A program made the translations under genes and the position numbers. A stretch of DNA of 64,000 nucleotides. Source: Humulus lupulus (lineage: Eukaryota > Streptophyta > Magnoliopsida > Rosales > Cannabaceae). Below the pieces are notes generated by a model. The model ran no database searches, was not told where the DNA came from, and worked only from the letters and a program-made list of their open reading frames with translations. Shown piece by piece: positions 35,801 through 46,629 of this stretch. Within the stretch, counting starts at the first letter, position 1. Each line of letters begins with the position of its first letter. Where the stretch lies: the NCBI RefSeq assembly GCF_963169125.1, contig NC_084794.1, forward strand, positions 157,986,858 through 158,050,857. Direction: 5' to 3'.

Positions 35801-38800
35801 CAACAAATTATGCCCAGGCCATTGAGAAGGCTCTTACCGCTAAGGAAGCAAAGAACAAGATTTGGAAGGAAAGTGCAGCGAGGAGCAAGGGTCGCAGAGT
35901 GGTGCCTCCTTATTTTGGGTTTGGTAAGGGTGGAAGCCCCAGTGATATGAAGAGGAAGACTCCTGACACTTCAACTGTTGTTGGTCCCGATAGGAGGGGT
36001 CGGGGTAGTCAGGGTGGCTGTCAGGGCGGCAGTGAGGTGTGGCGGAGTTATCCAGAGTGCCCGAGGTGTAGAAGATGCCATCAGGGCGAATTTCGGGCCA
36101 AGTCTTGCTATGTGTGTGGAACAGTGGGGCACCTCAAGAAAGACTGCCCAACAGTGAAGAGAGGGGAAACAGGAAAGGTGGATAGCTTGACTCCAGCTCG
36201 AGTGTTCACTTTGACACAGGCAGAGGCCGAGGCTAGTCCCTCGGTGGTGACAGGTCAGCTTTCTAGTGATGGCTCTCCTTTTACTGTATTGATAGACTCT
36301 GGTGCTACACACTCATTTGTTTCTAGTAAAGTGATTAATAGACTATGTAGACCTAGTGAGTATCGGACTGCGGGGTTTGGGACTTTATTGCCTACAGGGG
36401 AGCTGGTAGTTTCTAGGAGGTGGATCAGATCACTACCAGTGATGGTTGATAGTAGGGAACTTTCAGTTGACTTGATTGAGTTAGATATGGAAGATTTTGA
36501 CATGATCTTAGGGATAGATTGGCTGGTCAGGTATGGGGCTACTATTGACTGCAGGAAGAAGATGGTGACTTTTAAGCCTGAGGGTGAGGATCATTTTGTC
36601 TTCGTGGGTGTGGTATGTGGTCCTCACGTACCCGTGATATTAGCGTTGAGAGCCAGAGACTTGTTACAGGGTGGATGTATAGGTTTTCTAGCTAGTGTGG
36701 TGGACACTACCAGGGTGTTGCCAGCGGGGCCGGGAAAGACCAAGGTGGTTTGTGAGTTTTTAGATGTTTCTCTTGACGAGTTACCAGGATTGCCGCTGCG
36801 CAGGGAGATTCAGTTTGTTATTGAGTTAGCACCAGGGACAGAACCAGTATCAAGGGCACCATATACGATGGCACCAGCAGAGTTGAAGGAACTGAAGATA
36901 CAGCTACAGGAACTTCTGGATTCAATATTCATCAGGCCTAGTTACTCTCCATGGGGCGCTTCAGTTTTTTTTGTTAAGAAGAAGGACGGGACTCTGAGGA
37001 TGTGTATAGACTACAGGGAATTGAACAAGTTGACCATCAAGAATAAGTACCCTCTACCAAGGATCGATGACTTGTTCGATCAGTTGCAGGGAAAGACGGT
37101 GTTCTCAAAGATTGATCTTTGATTTGGTTATCACCAGCTAAGGATCAAGGATGAGGACATACTGAAGACGGCCTTCCGAACACGGTACAAGCACTATGAG
37201 TTCTTGGTCATGTCTTTTGGTTTGACCAATGCCCCGACAGCTTTTATGGATCTGATGAACAGGGTGTTCAAGGACTTTTTGGATCAGTTTGTCATTGTCT
37301 TCATTGACGACATCTTGGTTTACTCCAGTTCAGAGACAGAGCACGAGCAATATTTTCGACAAGTCTTACAAAGGTTAAGGGAGCATCGGTTATATGCCAG
37401 TTTAAGAAGTGTGAGTTCTGGTTGCCAGAGGTGACTTTTCTTGGGAATATAGTTGGCACGGAGGGGATTAAGGTGGATCCGTCTAAGGTGAAGGCAGTAA
37501 GGGATTGGCCGAGGCCAAGGAACGCCTCAGAGGTGCGGAGTTTCCTTGGGTTAGCAGGTTATTACAGGCGATTTGTAGAAGGATTCTCGAAGATTGCTTC
37601 ACCGATGACAGAGTTGACACGGAAGAATCAGAGGTGTGTTTGGTTAAAAAAGTGTGAGCATAGTTTCCAAGAATTTAAGCAACGACTTATTACTGCACCC
37701 GTGTTGAGTCTCCCTTTGCAGGAAAGAAAGTTTGTGGTATATTGTGATGCATCGAGGATGGGTTTAGGTTGTGTGTTGATGCAAAATGAGAAAGTTATAG
37801 CTTATGCATCACGGCAGCTAAAGGAGTATGAACAACGGTATCCTACCCATGATCTGGAACTGGCGGCAGTTGTGTTCGCACTGAAGGTGTGGCGACATTA
37901 CCTGTATGAGGAGAAATGCGAGATATACACTGATCATAAGAGTTTGAAGTATTTCTTCACCCAGAGGATTTGAACATGAGGCAGAGGCGTTGGTTGGAGT
38001 TGGTTAAGGATTATGATTGCTACATTCTTTACCACCAAGGGAAAGCCAATGTTGTGGCAGATGCATTGAGCTGGAGGAGCTCGGGGCAGTTATTTAGTTC
38101 AGTTCAGATCTCCAGAGAGTTAGATGATGAAATGACCAGGGCAAGGATAGAGCTGGTGGTGGGCCAGTTGGCCAATGTGACCTTGCAATCGACCTTACTA
38201 GAGCGAATCAAGGATGGTCAATTGTTAGACGTGCAATTACAGGAAGTTTGACAGAATGTCTTAGCGGGGGTAGCTAAGGATTATTCTGTTTCTGAGGCTG
38301 GTATGCTTCAATATCAAGGACGAATTTGTGTTTCGGCAGATGAAGGGATCAGACGAGAGATACTAGATGAGTCACACATGACGTCGTACTCGCTTCATCT
38401 GGGTACCACAAAGATGTATCAGGATCTACAGACATTATATTGGTGGCCCGGGATGAAGAAGGATGTGGTGGAGTATGTGGCCAAATGTTTGACATGTCAA
38501 CAAGTGAAGGCTGAGCATCAGCGACCAGCAGGATTGCTTCAGCCTTTGGGTATTCCAGAGTGGAAGTGGGAGGACATTACCATGGATTTTGTGGGAGGTC
38601 TACCCAGTACAGTGGGACTTTATGACTCGATGTGGGTGATAGTGGACAGATACACCAAGTCAGCTCATTTTCTGCCAGTAAAGTCGACTTACACAGTAGA
38701 ACAGTATGCAGAGTTGTATGTGAGGGAGATAGTTCGCCTTCATGGGGTTCCTAAGTCTATCGTATCTGATCGAGACCCTATCTTTGCCTCCAAGTTTTGG

Positions 38801-39605
38801 GGAGCTCTGCAGAGAGCCATGGGGACTCAGTTGAAGTTTAGCACAGCCTTTCATCCTCAGACTGATGGACAGCCTAAGAGGATGATTCAAGTGTGGGAGG
38901 ATATGCTTAGGGTGTGTGTGATTGATTTCGAGGGATCTTGGAGTAAGTATCTTCCATTGATTGAATTTTCGTATAACAAAAATTATCAATTCACGATTGG
39001 AGTGGCTCCTTATGAGATGCTATATGGAAGAAAGTGTAGGTCACCCATTCATTGGGATGAGATGGGTGAGAGAAAATATTTGGGGCTAGACATGGTTCAA
39101 AAGACAAATGAAGCTATTGAGAAGATCCGAGCCAGAATTCTTGCTTCACAAAGTAGACAGAAAAGCTACCCTGACCCTAAGCGTAGAAACATGGAGTTCT
39201 AGGTTGCGAGTCTCACCACTGAGAGGAGTGAGGAGGTTTGGAGTAAAGGGCAAGCTGAGCCCTTGGTTTTTTGGACCTTTCGAGATTCTAGAAAGGATTG
39301 GACAGGTGGCTTATAGGTTGCCCTTGCCACCATCGTTGTCAGGAGTTCATGACGTATTCCATGTCTCTATGCTGCGGAAGTATGTCTTAGATACGACACA
39401 TGTGCTGAAGTATGATGACTTAGAGTTACAGACAGATTTGTCCTATGAGGAGCGATCGGTTCAGATTTTGGACCGGAAGGACAAAGTTCTACGGAATAAG
39501 ATGATTCCGTTAGTTGAAGTATTGTGGAGAAATAGCAAGGTCGAGGAAGCGACCTGGGAGCTAGAGACGATGATATGGGATCAGTATCCCGAGCTATTCA
39601 GGTAA
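32898..39605 (+). pseudogene. Element C gag-pol with chromodomain-like C-terminus, broken
   Basis: The frame starts at 32898 (MRPRKSTRLAATRF). It meets stops and a frameshift before 33065, is split by a solo LTR to 35246, and resumes about 35250. Gag ends in a CCHC knuckle ([14 protein letters not shown]) near 36105. The protease motif is [10 protein letters not shown] near 36290. RT has [21 protein letters not shown], then TGA at 37120, and FIDDILVYS near 37300. RNase H has [16 protein letters not shown]. Integrase has CLTCQQ zinc ligands, with D residues in TMDF and SDRDP. The C-terminus (EERSVQILDRKDKVLRNKMI..WRNSKVEEATWE) is chromodomain-like. Further breaks are frameshifts near 37420, 37968 and 39200 and a TGA near 38249. 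It is a dead copy of the Tekay/Del type. Confidence 0.9.
33066..35246 (+). mobile_element. Solo LTR, Tekay-like (S2), inside C's gag
   Basis: This 2181-bp LTR begins TGTAATGGCCC and ends GGGCGTTACA. The duplications are ACAGG (33061-33065) and GCAGG (35247-35251), with one mismatch. It resembles the inverted copy at 60130-62507 more than element C's own LTR. A GC-rich block with CGCGGCGC-type words lies at about 34030-34205. Confidence 0.85.
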
Positions 39606-39626
39606 ATTTCGAGGACGAAATTCTCA

Positions 39627-39641
39627 GTAGGAGGGGATAAT
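39627..39641 (+). other. Polypurine tract of element C
   Basis: The purine-rich GTAGGAGGGGATAAT lies directly before the TG of the 3' LTR. Confidence 0.75.
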
Positions 39642-41783
39642 TGTAACGACCCAAATTCACTAATATGGCTTAAGGGCCTTGATTAGTGTGCCAGGAGGGC
39701 ATAATTGGTTTGTGTGTGAATTTATTAAGTTTAATGCATGATTTTATGATAAGCATGCTTGAATAGTTATATGAATGTAAATGTGATTATATGCTATAAT
39801 TGTGAGAACCACATTATTATGTGGGTAAATCTGCAGCATGCGACTTGAAGCGATCCTAAGGAGCTAGTTAGCGGGAAAGTCACAACGGGACTTAATACTT
39901 GACTTGGGGCAAGTCAAGGGGTATTTCGGGTATTGGATGGTTATTTGGGTTATCAGGTTATGGAAATAAATAATTGGAGATATATTTGAGGTTAGGAAGC
40001 TTAGGTGGGAATACTGGGGAATTTTACCATTTTTCCCTCGGGGATGATTTTGTTACCCCGAGCCTCGAGATTGACTTAATTACCTAAGGATAGACTAAGT
40101 AAAACACAGAACATGGTGGAAACATTAAGAACCGACCTTCCCTCCTCTTCTCTTTCTCTCTCAAAGAAAACCACAAGAAAATTAAGAAAAGCTTGGCTGG
40201 GATTCAGAGAATTAGAGCTGTGATTTAGGAGATTAGCTAATGATTCAATCAAGAATTAAGGTAAGCCATAAGCTTTATGCATGGTGGTTAAATTATGTGT
40301 TTATGGCTGAGTTTAGAGGTGTTTATGGGTTTTGACATTGAAGGACTGAATTGAAGCTTGGAACTTGGGAGTTAGCTCAGAAATCTTTTAAATAGTTGGT
40401 TCATTAGAGAAGGTAAGCTCGAATTTATGATTTAATGACTAAATCTTAGTGTTTTCTTGACTGGTTTTTATATTTTTAAGCTTTTGAGTTTCAGAGATTG
40501 AAGTGGGATTTTGGTGAGTTTCTAGGCTAAGTTTTTGCTAGGTTGTGTTGCTAGAATCGTGTTAGAAGTTTTGTGATAATCGAGTTGTGGAATTGGGATA
40601 GTTTTGGATGGTTTTGAGTGAGGTTTGAGAGTAAAAAATGGTGGTGTTTCTGGGTTCGAAGGGGTCGGGCCGCGGCATAATTCTTAGAGCGTCGCGGCTG
40701 ATGAGTGCTGAAGATGGAGGGCGGGCCACAGCATAGGGCTTGTAAGGCCACAGCCCGTGTCTGGTTCTGGGCGAGGATGAGCCTCTGTTTGGGGTCCATG
40801 CCGCGGCATAGGAAGCTTGAGCTGCGGCCCTTAAGGAAATTTGGGTTTTGGGGATTTTAAGCATGGGAATTTAACCTAGGGTGCTCGGGATCGAATCTAC
40901 TACCGTGTTTGGTGGAATTCGATGTTCCGGAGACTAGAACCTTATCTAAAAGTCCTTTCACAATTATTAATGGTATTCCTTATCTTGATTGTGACTAGGT
41001 ATAAGCTAGGGGCTTGGGAAACGGATCGTGATCAAGAGGCATCTCACGTAACCAGTACACTTGGAAACTAAAGGTAAGAAAACTGCACCCGGTTGTGGGT
41101 TTATAATGGGACTAAGGGTTCCCTGTTTTGTATGCTTTATAAAGGATGGTATTATGCCATGTAAATAATAAACAAACGGCCTAAGAGTGTTGGCATTTAC
41201 ATTGGTTCACAGGGCGCGGCTCAGCCACTGGTAGCTGAGGATAGCTTATTATGCACCGAGCTCGGTTTAAGCGGACCGGAGTCAGTGGGGTAAACAGAGG
41301 GTGCGACCTAAGGGTGTCGACCCTGATTATCATGTGATTTGATTGTTATTATTGATTGGTGGACTTGTCATGCTGAATAGTTAAGTGTTGGTTTGTTGAT
41401 TCTTTGCTTATGTCTATGGGCTATGTAATTAGTGTGATATGCTTGTACTATAATGTTATGTTTTCTTGCTGGGCCTTGGCTCACGGGTGCTACGTGGTGC
41501 AGGTAAAGGCAAGGGCAACCATGATCAGCCCTGATTCAGAGAGCTCTGAGAGCAAATTGTACATGATCAGCTGCTCAGCCGCCACGGTTGAGGAGGAGAC
41601 AGGAACAGGAGAACCATAAATGTCTGTTTTGCCCTTAGAGTGGCTAGTGTTTGTTTGTACTCTGAAAATTTTGTAAACTAACTTTTTAAACGTTGTTTCT
41701 TTTGGGATCCCTTGTGTAAAATGTTTAATTATATGAAATGTATCTTTTGAGACCAAAACCTTTTAACCCTAGCTCATTAATGG
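39642..41783 (+). repeat. 3' LTR of element C, truncated
   Basis: It is collinear with the three pieces of the 5' LTR through 'ctcattaatggt'. The last roughly 118 bp, including the GGCGTTACA end, are missing, and a copia-like LTR abuts at 41784-41787. The GCCGCGGC-rich block lies at about 40665-40830. Confidence 0.88.
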
Positions 41784-44068
41784 TGTTATGATCTACTTAC
41801 ACATTATAGTGTTATGTTCTTTCCAGAACATTAGCAAAGTAGATAAGATCAGATGTATTTGTTACATCGGACAGGACCGATATTGACAGTTGATAAGATA
41901 AGTAAACATACCATTATTATCTATTCTATTCATATCATATAGTTGACCATAGGTCGATTCAATCTCAATTTTGAGTGGTTAGTATTCTAACTGATTGTAT
42001 TATTTGAGTTCTTTGACTTGTTCGTTACCAGCTTACCCTACGGACTAGCCCATACTTACATCTTGGGAACTCGGTAGTATAATTGAGTGGGAGTGTTAAT
42101 CATAGATATGAACTTCTATAGCTTCTGATGAAGAAGTGAAACGATAGTTTCCTTTTAGTTTGGTTCAAGGTGTTAAATGATAGAGATCTCATTTCAGTAA
42201 TTAAATTAGTTTACTGAAATATCATTTACAAGGAACGAAGTGTTTTAAGGATAAAATACAATGAGGGGTAAGATGGTATTTTAGTCCTATCTCATTGTAG
42301 ATCGTCTATAGAGGATTGAGTGACAATTATGGTTGTAACAATGGATAATTAATAGCGTATCTATATTTGTTATAGAGCATTCTATGAATTCAAGAGTGCA
42401 ATTCCGAGTCTATAGTGGAGTCACGAGGAATTAATAAGTTAGTAAATTTATTTGTTAGATTTATGATAACTTATTGGAGCTTGATTTCATAGGCCCATGG
42501 TCCCTATTGTACCTTGGATAAAATCATCTAGATAGTCTCAATTAATTGATTTAATTAACAATTAGAACTATCAAAGTTGACCAGGTCAATTTTGGATAGT
42601 TTCACAAAGTTATGTAATTTTGAGAAGAAAAGATAAATTATGGCAGATTTATTAATTAAGATAAATTGGTATCTAAATTAATAAATAAAAGTTCAAATTA
42701 TAAATAATTAATTTGATAAAGGATTTAATTAATTAAATCAATAGAAAATAATGCAGGCCTTGATGTTAAGTCTAATGGGCTTATAATCAAATGGGAAATT
42801 TCACGGGCGTAAAGCCCATGATAATTTCGACCTAGGGCTTCAAATTGGATATTATTTTATTGATTTTTAATTAAATTAAATGGCCTAATTGAATCTATAA
42901 AATGAGTGCTTAGAGAGAAGTCAAAACATAAGTTTGATAAGTCACAAGTCAGATTTTCTGATAGTTTTAGATTTTCTCTAAACACAAGTCATTTTCTAAG
43001 CCTCTTTGTTATTTTCTCTTCTTCTCTCTAGATCTATCTCATGTGTTGAGAATTGCCCACACTAGTCTAGGTGATTCTAAGGATACATTGGAAGGCTATG
43101 AAAAAAATAGAATATCGATTCAGTTTCTTGATAATACTAGACGACAGAGAGGATACAAGAGTTAGAGAAATTGAAGGAATGACTCTTTAATTCCACTGCG
43201 TATACTGTAAGTATTCTATTCATTGTTTCTCTTTGAATTCAATTTTAGAAAATGTTTTAGGCTATCTCATATTAATTTGTTTAATATTAGATATACATGA
43301 AAATAAATAAATATCATGTATAAGTTTTCCCAACTGTTGACTGTCTTTTTAGCCAACGACGTGAGAACGTCAATAACGACAAGCCTTCAAGAGAATATAA
43401 ACGACACAGACGGTATAATAAAGAAAATAAAGAACACACAAGATTTTTATAGTGGTTCAGCCCCGATTGTCGGTAATAGCCTAATCCACTTAGAGTTGTG
43501 ATTTATAGACCTATACTCAAGATCAGATGGACTGAGCCAACTGAGTTTCTTCAGTACAGATTGTGAAAAAATACAAGAATTCTCTCTTATTTCAGCACTT
43601 TCTCTCTCTAGAATAGACAGACCCAATTTTCTCTGTCTAGAAATAAGAAGCAGAAGGAAGCCCTTCTTTCATCACATAAGCTCCCTATTTATAGGCCTGA
43701 GATCCTCAATTGATATCCCCTTACAATCGGGATATTTTATTATTCATCTTATATTTATATTACAATAAATGTTTAAAATATAACTAATTCCTCAATTTGA
43801 GTGAGGAATGAGAGATTCCCGCGTATGTTGTTGAAGCTGTCTCTGGGAACCTTGACTTAGTCTCCTCTATCTAATTGATCCACCTCTTACTGACTACCCA
43901 TGCAAGTGTTGGTCGGACGTGCATGGTGGTAGGACATGCATGGTGGGTTGAACGTGCATGGTGGTAGGACATGCACTTCTCTCCTCTATCATGGCACTCT
44001 CCTCTAGCATGCCATGTTCCTCCTTGAACCAATCTCCTTGGCTTCTCCTCGGACCAAGGTAGTCCGAG

Positions 44069-44215
44069 GCAACCTCCTTGGCACCTCACCTTGGACAACA
44101 TTGGGGCAACCTCCTTGGCACCTCACCTTGGACAACATTGAGGCAACCTCCTTGGTGTCTCACCTTGGACAACATTGAGGCAACCTCCTCCATAACATCT
44201 CATCTTGGACAAGGT
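44069..44215. repeat. 36-37-bp tandem repeat inside the Tat-like solo LTR
   Basis: GGCAACCTCC starts at 44069, 44105, 44142 and 44179, giving four copies built around 'cacctcaccttggacaaca'. It is U3-type variation on the minus-oriented LTR. Confidence 0.8.
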
Positions 44216-44390
44216 CAAGGCATTCTCCTTTAGCATCTCCCAAACATGTCCGATCGAACATTGTATAAGCTCTCCTTATCAAAATCTAAGTCTCCTTCCT
44301 CTTGCATGAGACTCCTCCTCCTTAGCTACTTACCTTGGGCACGTTCGAGCCAACACTTAGGAAACCTTGGGAGGCTTGCCTCCTACACAT

Positions 44391-44540
44391 CCTTGGGGTC
44401 TCTTAGGACCACATCCTCCTTGGGGTCTCCTAAGACCACTTTCTCCTTGGGGTCTCCTAACACCACTCCCTTGGAGTCTCCTAGGACCACATCCTCCTTG
44501 GGGTCTCCTAGGACCACTCCCCTTAGCTCTCCTAGAATGC
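44391..44540. repeat. 27-bp tandem repeat inside the Tat-like solo LTR
   Basis: CCTTGGGGTCTC and near variants start at 44391, 44418, 44445, 44469 and 44496, so the period is 27 bp with one 24-bp step. The ORFs across it (Leu/Gly/Ser-rich) are by-products. Confidence 0.8.
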
Positions 44541-44595
44541 AATCTCCTTAGCTTCCTAGGATGCATCTTCCTATTTTTTGGGTATAACACCAACA

Positions 44596-44869
44596 AATAT
44601 AACAATCGAATTATCATTGAAGGAAATATCGAAACCTTGTTGATGCAAAATAGAAATAATAAAGCTCTCAATTAATAATCACATTACTAATCATAAACTA
44701 AAAAAATTCTAAAATATTAGTTTTCTTGTTCTAAATAGAAATCTAAAATCTCTAAAATAAGGACAGGCCAAAAAAATTTAAATTGTTCAAAACAAAATTA
44801 AAATTCCAAATAAAACTAAAAATCAAGCTCCATCTCCATCCAGCGCACAGTTAACCTCTTTGTGAAAAG
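44596..44869. other. AT-rich flank, no gene seen
   Basis: This sequence lies between the end of the copia-like LTR and element D, and continues at 59803 once D is removed. It holds AT-rich non-coding DNA. The last 5 bp are the TSD AAAAG. Confidence 0.6.
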
Positions 44870-45613
44870 TGTTGACGCGGTTCTTCGCCAACAGGTATTT
44901 AATAGAATAAGAGAATGGGATTAGTGCTAAATAATTAATCGTAACAGATGAATGATCTTGAAATAAAATGGTGATCGAATACTTTTTTAGGTGGTTCAAA
45001 GGTTAAAATCCTTCTACTCCACCAGCCAATATTATTGCTAGTTTTCTGGTATTCTTTACAGAGTATTTCTTTACACCATAGAATCCAACCCTTTGCAACT
45101 CCCAGGGTCTCCATATTTATAGGAGAGGGCACCTGGGGGTTGGCAAGGGGGGCCATCCCGTGACCCTCTTACCCATCATGTCACTTCTATGACATTCATG
45201 ATTAATTCCTAAAACCTGACAAGTGAAGTGTGGTCTAATCAATAGGTAAGGGGGATAATGGGCCGCACGGCCCAACCCAGTCGTGGGTGCCTGAACACGC
45301 ACGTTTATGCTGCGTGTCCGAGAATTCAGGGATATATCAGACACGTGATGTCTGATATATGCACGTTTATATTGCGTGGTTGACTTTATAAGGGGTCACA
45401 GCTGCCAACTCAAGCTCGTATCTCGAACTGGAGGTCTTCTTAGCCCGCGGTGTCCATACTTCTGACCTGACTCCTTAGTAAGCCTTTGGTTACCTCGAGC
45501 TAAAGAGGTGGGACCTGGTAACAGCAGCTCCGGGTACATGTCATCCACGTGACTGATAAATAATTATGCCATACCTCAGCTCGCTAATAGCCCGTGGAGA
45601 ATTAGGGCGTACA
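44870..45613 (-). repeat. 3' LTR of element D
   Basis: It begins TGTTGACG and ends GGGCGTACA on the plus strand. On the minus strand TCCTATAAATATGG (about 45111-45124) is the TATA-like site, also present in the right LTR. It lacks a 9-bp duplicated segment seen near 59655. Confidence 0.92.
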
Positions 45614-45632
45614 TTTGCCCCCCAAGCCCCTG
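45614..45632 (-). other. Terminal polypurine tract of element D
   Basis: The minus strand reads AGGGGCTTGGGGGGCAAA up to the LTR edge. The core TGCCCCCCAAG at 45616-45626 (plus strand) recurs exactly at 52560-52570. Confidence 0.83.
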
Positions 45633-45876
45633 CTCGTGGCACACGACGTCACTTGGGGCCACAGTGGGGGCTTTTAGGCTTCCTTGTGGACTCTTCACAT
45701 CCCGCCCATTACGCAGGCGTCGAATACGTGGAGCATCGTGGTTGGTGACGGTACGTCTTCCGAGAACCACATTAAATGGCCTAGCCTATACCCGACCGTC
45801 GTTTCACCTTTCGAGTAGTGATCCTTGAATCCTACATCAAGGAAATCTAACGTTCCTCCTCACTTGGCCTCTTACG

Positions 45877-45886
45877 TATATAAAAG
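45877..45886 (+). promoter_or_regulatory. TATA box of the D antisense gene
   Basis: TATATAAAAG lies upstream of a leader exon whose donor is ACATTCT|GTAAGT at 46101. It is the strongest TATA match of the three antisense genes. Confidence 0.6.
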
Positions 45887-46629
45887 GGGTGGCCACCTTA
45901 CGCATGGGCCACCCGTTCATTTGGAAATTTTCTTATTTTCTCCTTTCTTCTCAGTCTCAAAAAACTCTCTTTCTTCCGGTTACTGTTCCCAGCGTTCCAG
46001 AAGTTCAGGCGCGAGAGCTCCTTTGAGGCTTCGGCACCAGCAATTTCAGCAGGACTCCAACCCAGACGACCATTTCAGCCTCCTCACAACAAAACATTCT
46101 GTAAGTTCTCCGCTTATGCATGCTTTAAATTTCCTCCTCACTGTTGCTTGGGTAAATTATTTCTGTAGCCGCATGCAGTATTCTGCTAGTTTTTGTGGGT
46201 ATGATAGGCGTAGGTTTTTAATCTAGGGCATCGATCATAGAAAAAAAACATTTAGGAGCATGACTCATAAGGTACGCTCTCTGGGGAAATTTTCTGGGTA
46301 GAATTTTTGTATGCCTGTTTGAAATAACCAGCTTTTAGGGTGCAAAACCGGGTAGCTTAGGGGACACGCCTCACAGGCGGTTTTGCACTGTTTTCCTACT
46401 GAAACTTTCCTTCCAAGGCAAACTTTTATCCTGACCTTCCTAACACACGGATTCTGAGTAATCGGGGATCCGTTGGGAGCACAGGCGTGTGTTCATAGAA
46501 CCGCGTGGTCTCACTCTCCACGGGCTGAGATTACCTCAGCCCATGTAAAGGAAACACTTCGCGTCAGATTCTTTCTTATGCTTAGGTCGCCCTTTCTAAA
46601 TTTTCTTCTTTTGTTCATTAGGCAACTAG

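Larger units (their letters stand above)
11529..41783 (+). mobile_element. Element C: Tekay/Del-type chromovirus, decayed, heavily nested
   Basis: The 5' LTR starts TGTAACGACCC at 11529 and, after removing insertions, ends GGGCGTTACA at 32414. It is followed by an initiator-Met primer site. A broken gag-pol with a chromodomain-like C-terminus runs to 39605, then come a polypurine tract and a 3' LTR from 39642. The 3' LTR lacks its last roughly 118 bp, so no TSD can be checked. The reconstructed LTR is about 2.26 kb. The first 421 bp differ from the 3' copy at roughly 3.5% of positions. Insertions within it are the solo LTRs at 11950-14329 and 33066-35246, and the copia-like LTR at 15913-32148 that carries element B. 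Confidence 0.9.
43335..44589 (-). mobile_element. Solo LTR, Tat-like
   Basis: This 1255-bp LTR begins TGTTGACTGTC and ends GGGTATAACA, with the TSD CCAAC at 43330-43334 and 44590-44594. A TATA-like CCTATAAATAGGG on the minus strand (about 43690-43703) and the phrase 'tagtggttcagccccgattg' resemble the LTRs of B and D, giving the orientation and type. No internal region remains. Confidence 0.75.
41787..44595 (+). repeat. Copia-like LTR (third copy), 5'-truncated, split by a Tat-like solo LTR
   Basis: 41787-43334 is the reverse complement of about 17450-15918 with moderate divergence. About 270 bp of its beginning are absent. Its final A is displaced to 44595 by the solo LTR at 43335-44589. 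Joining the two gives the expected CCAACA terminus. Confidence 0.78.

Noticed and set aside
44069..44540. Regularly spaced repeats that could suggest a CRISPR array
   Set aside because: The repeats abut without unique spacers and lie in a plant LTR.
44246..44675. Pair of ORFs with Gly/Leu/Pro/Ser repeats on opposite strands
   Set aside because: They result from the 27-bp tandem repeat in a solo LTR. A 27-bp period keeps frames open on both strands.
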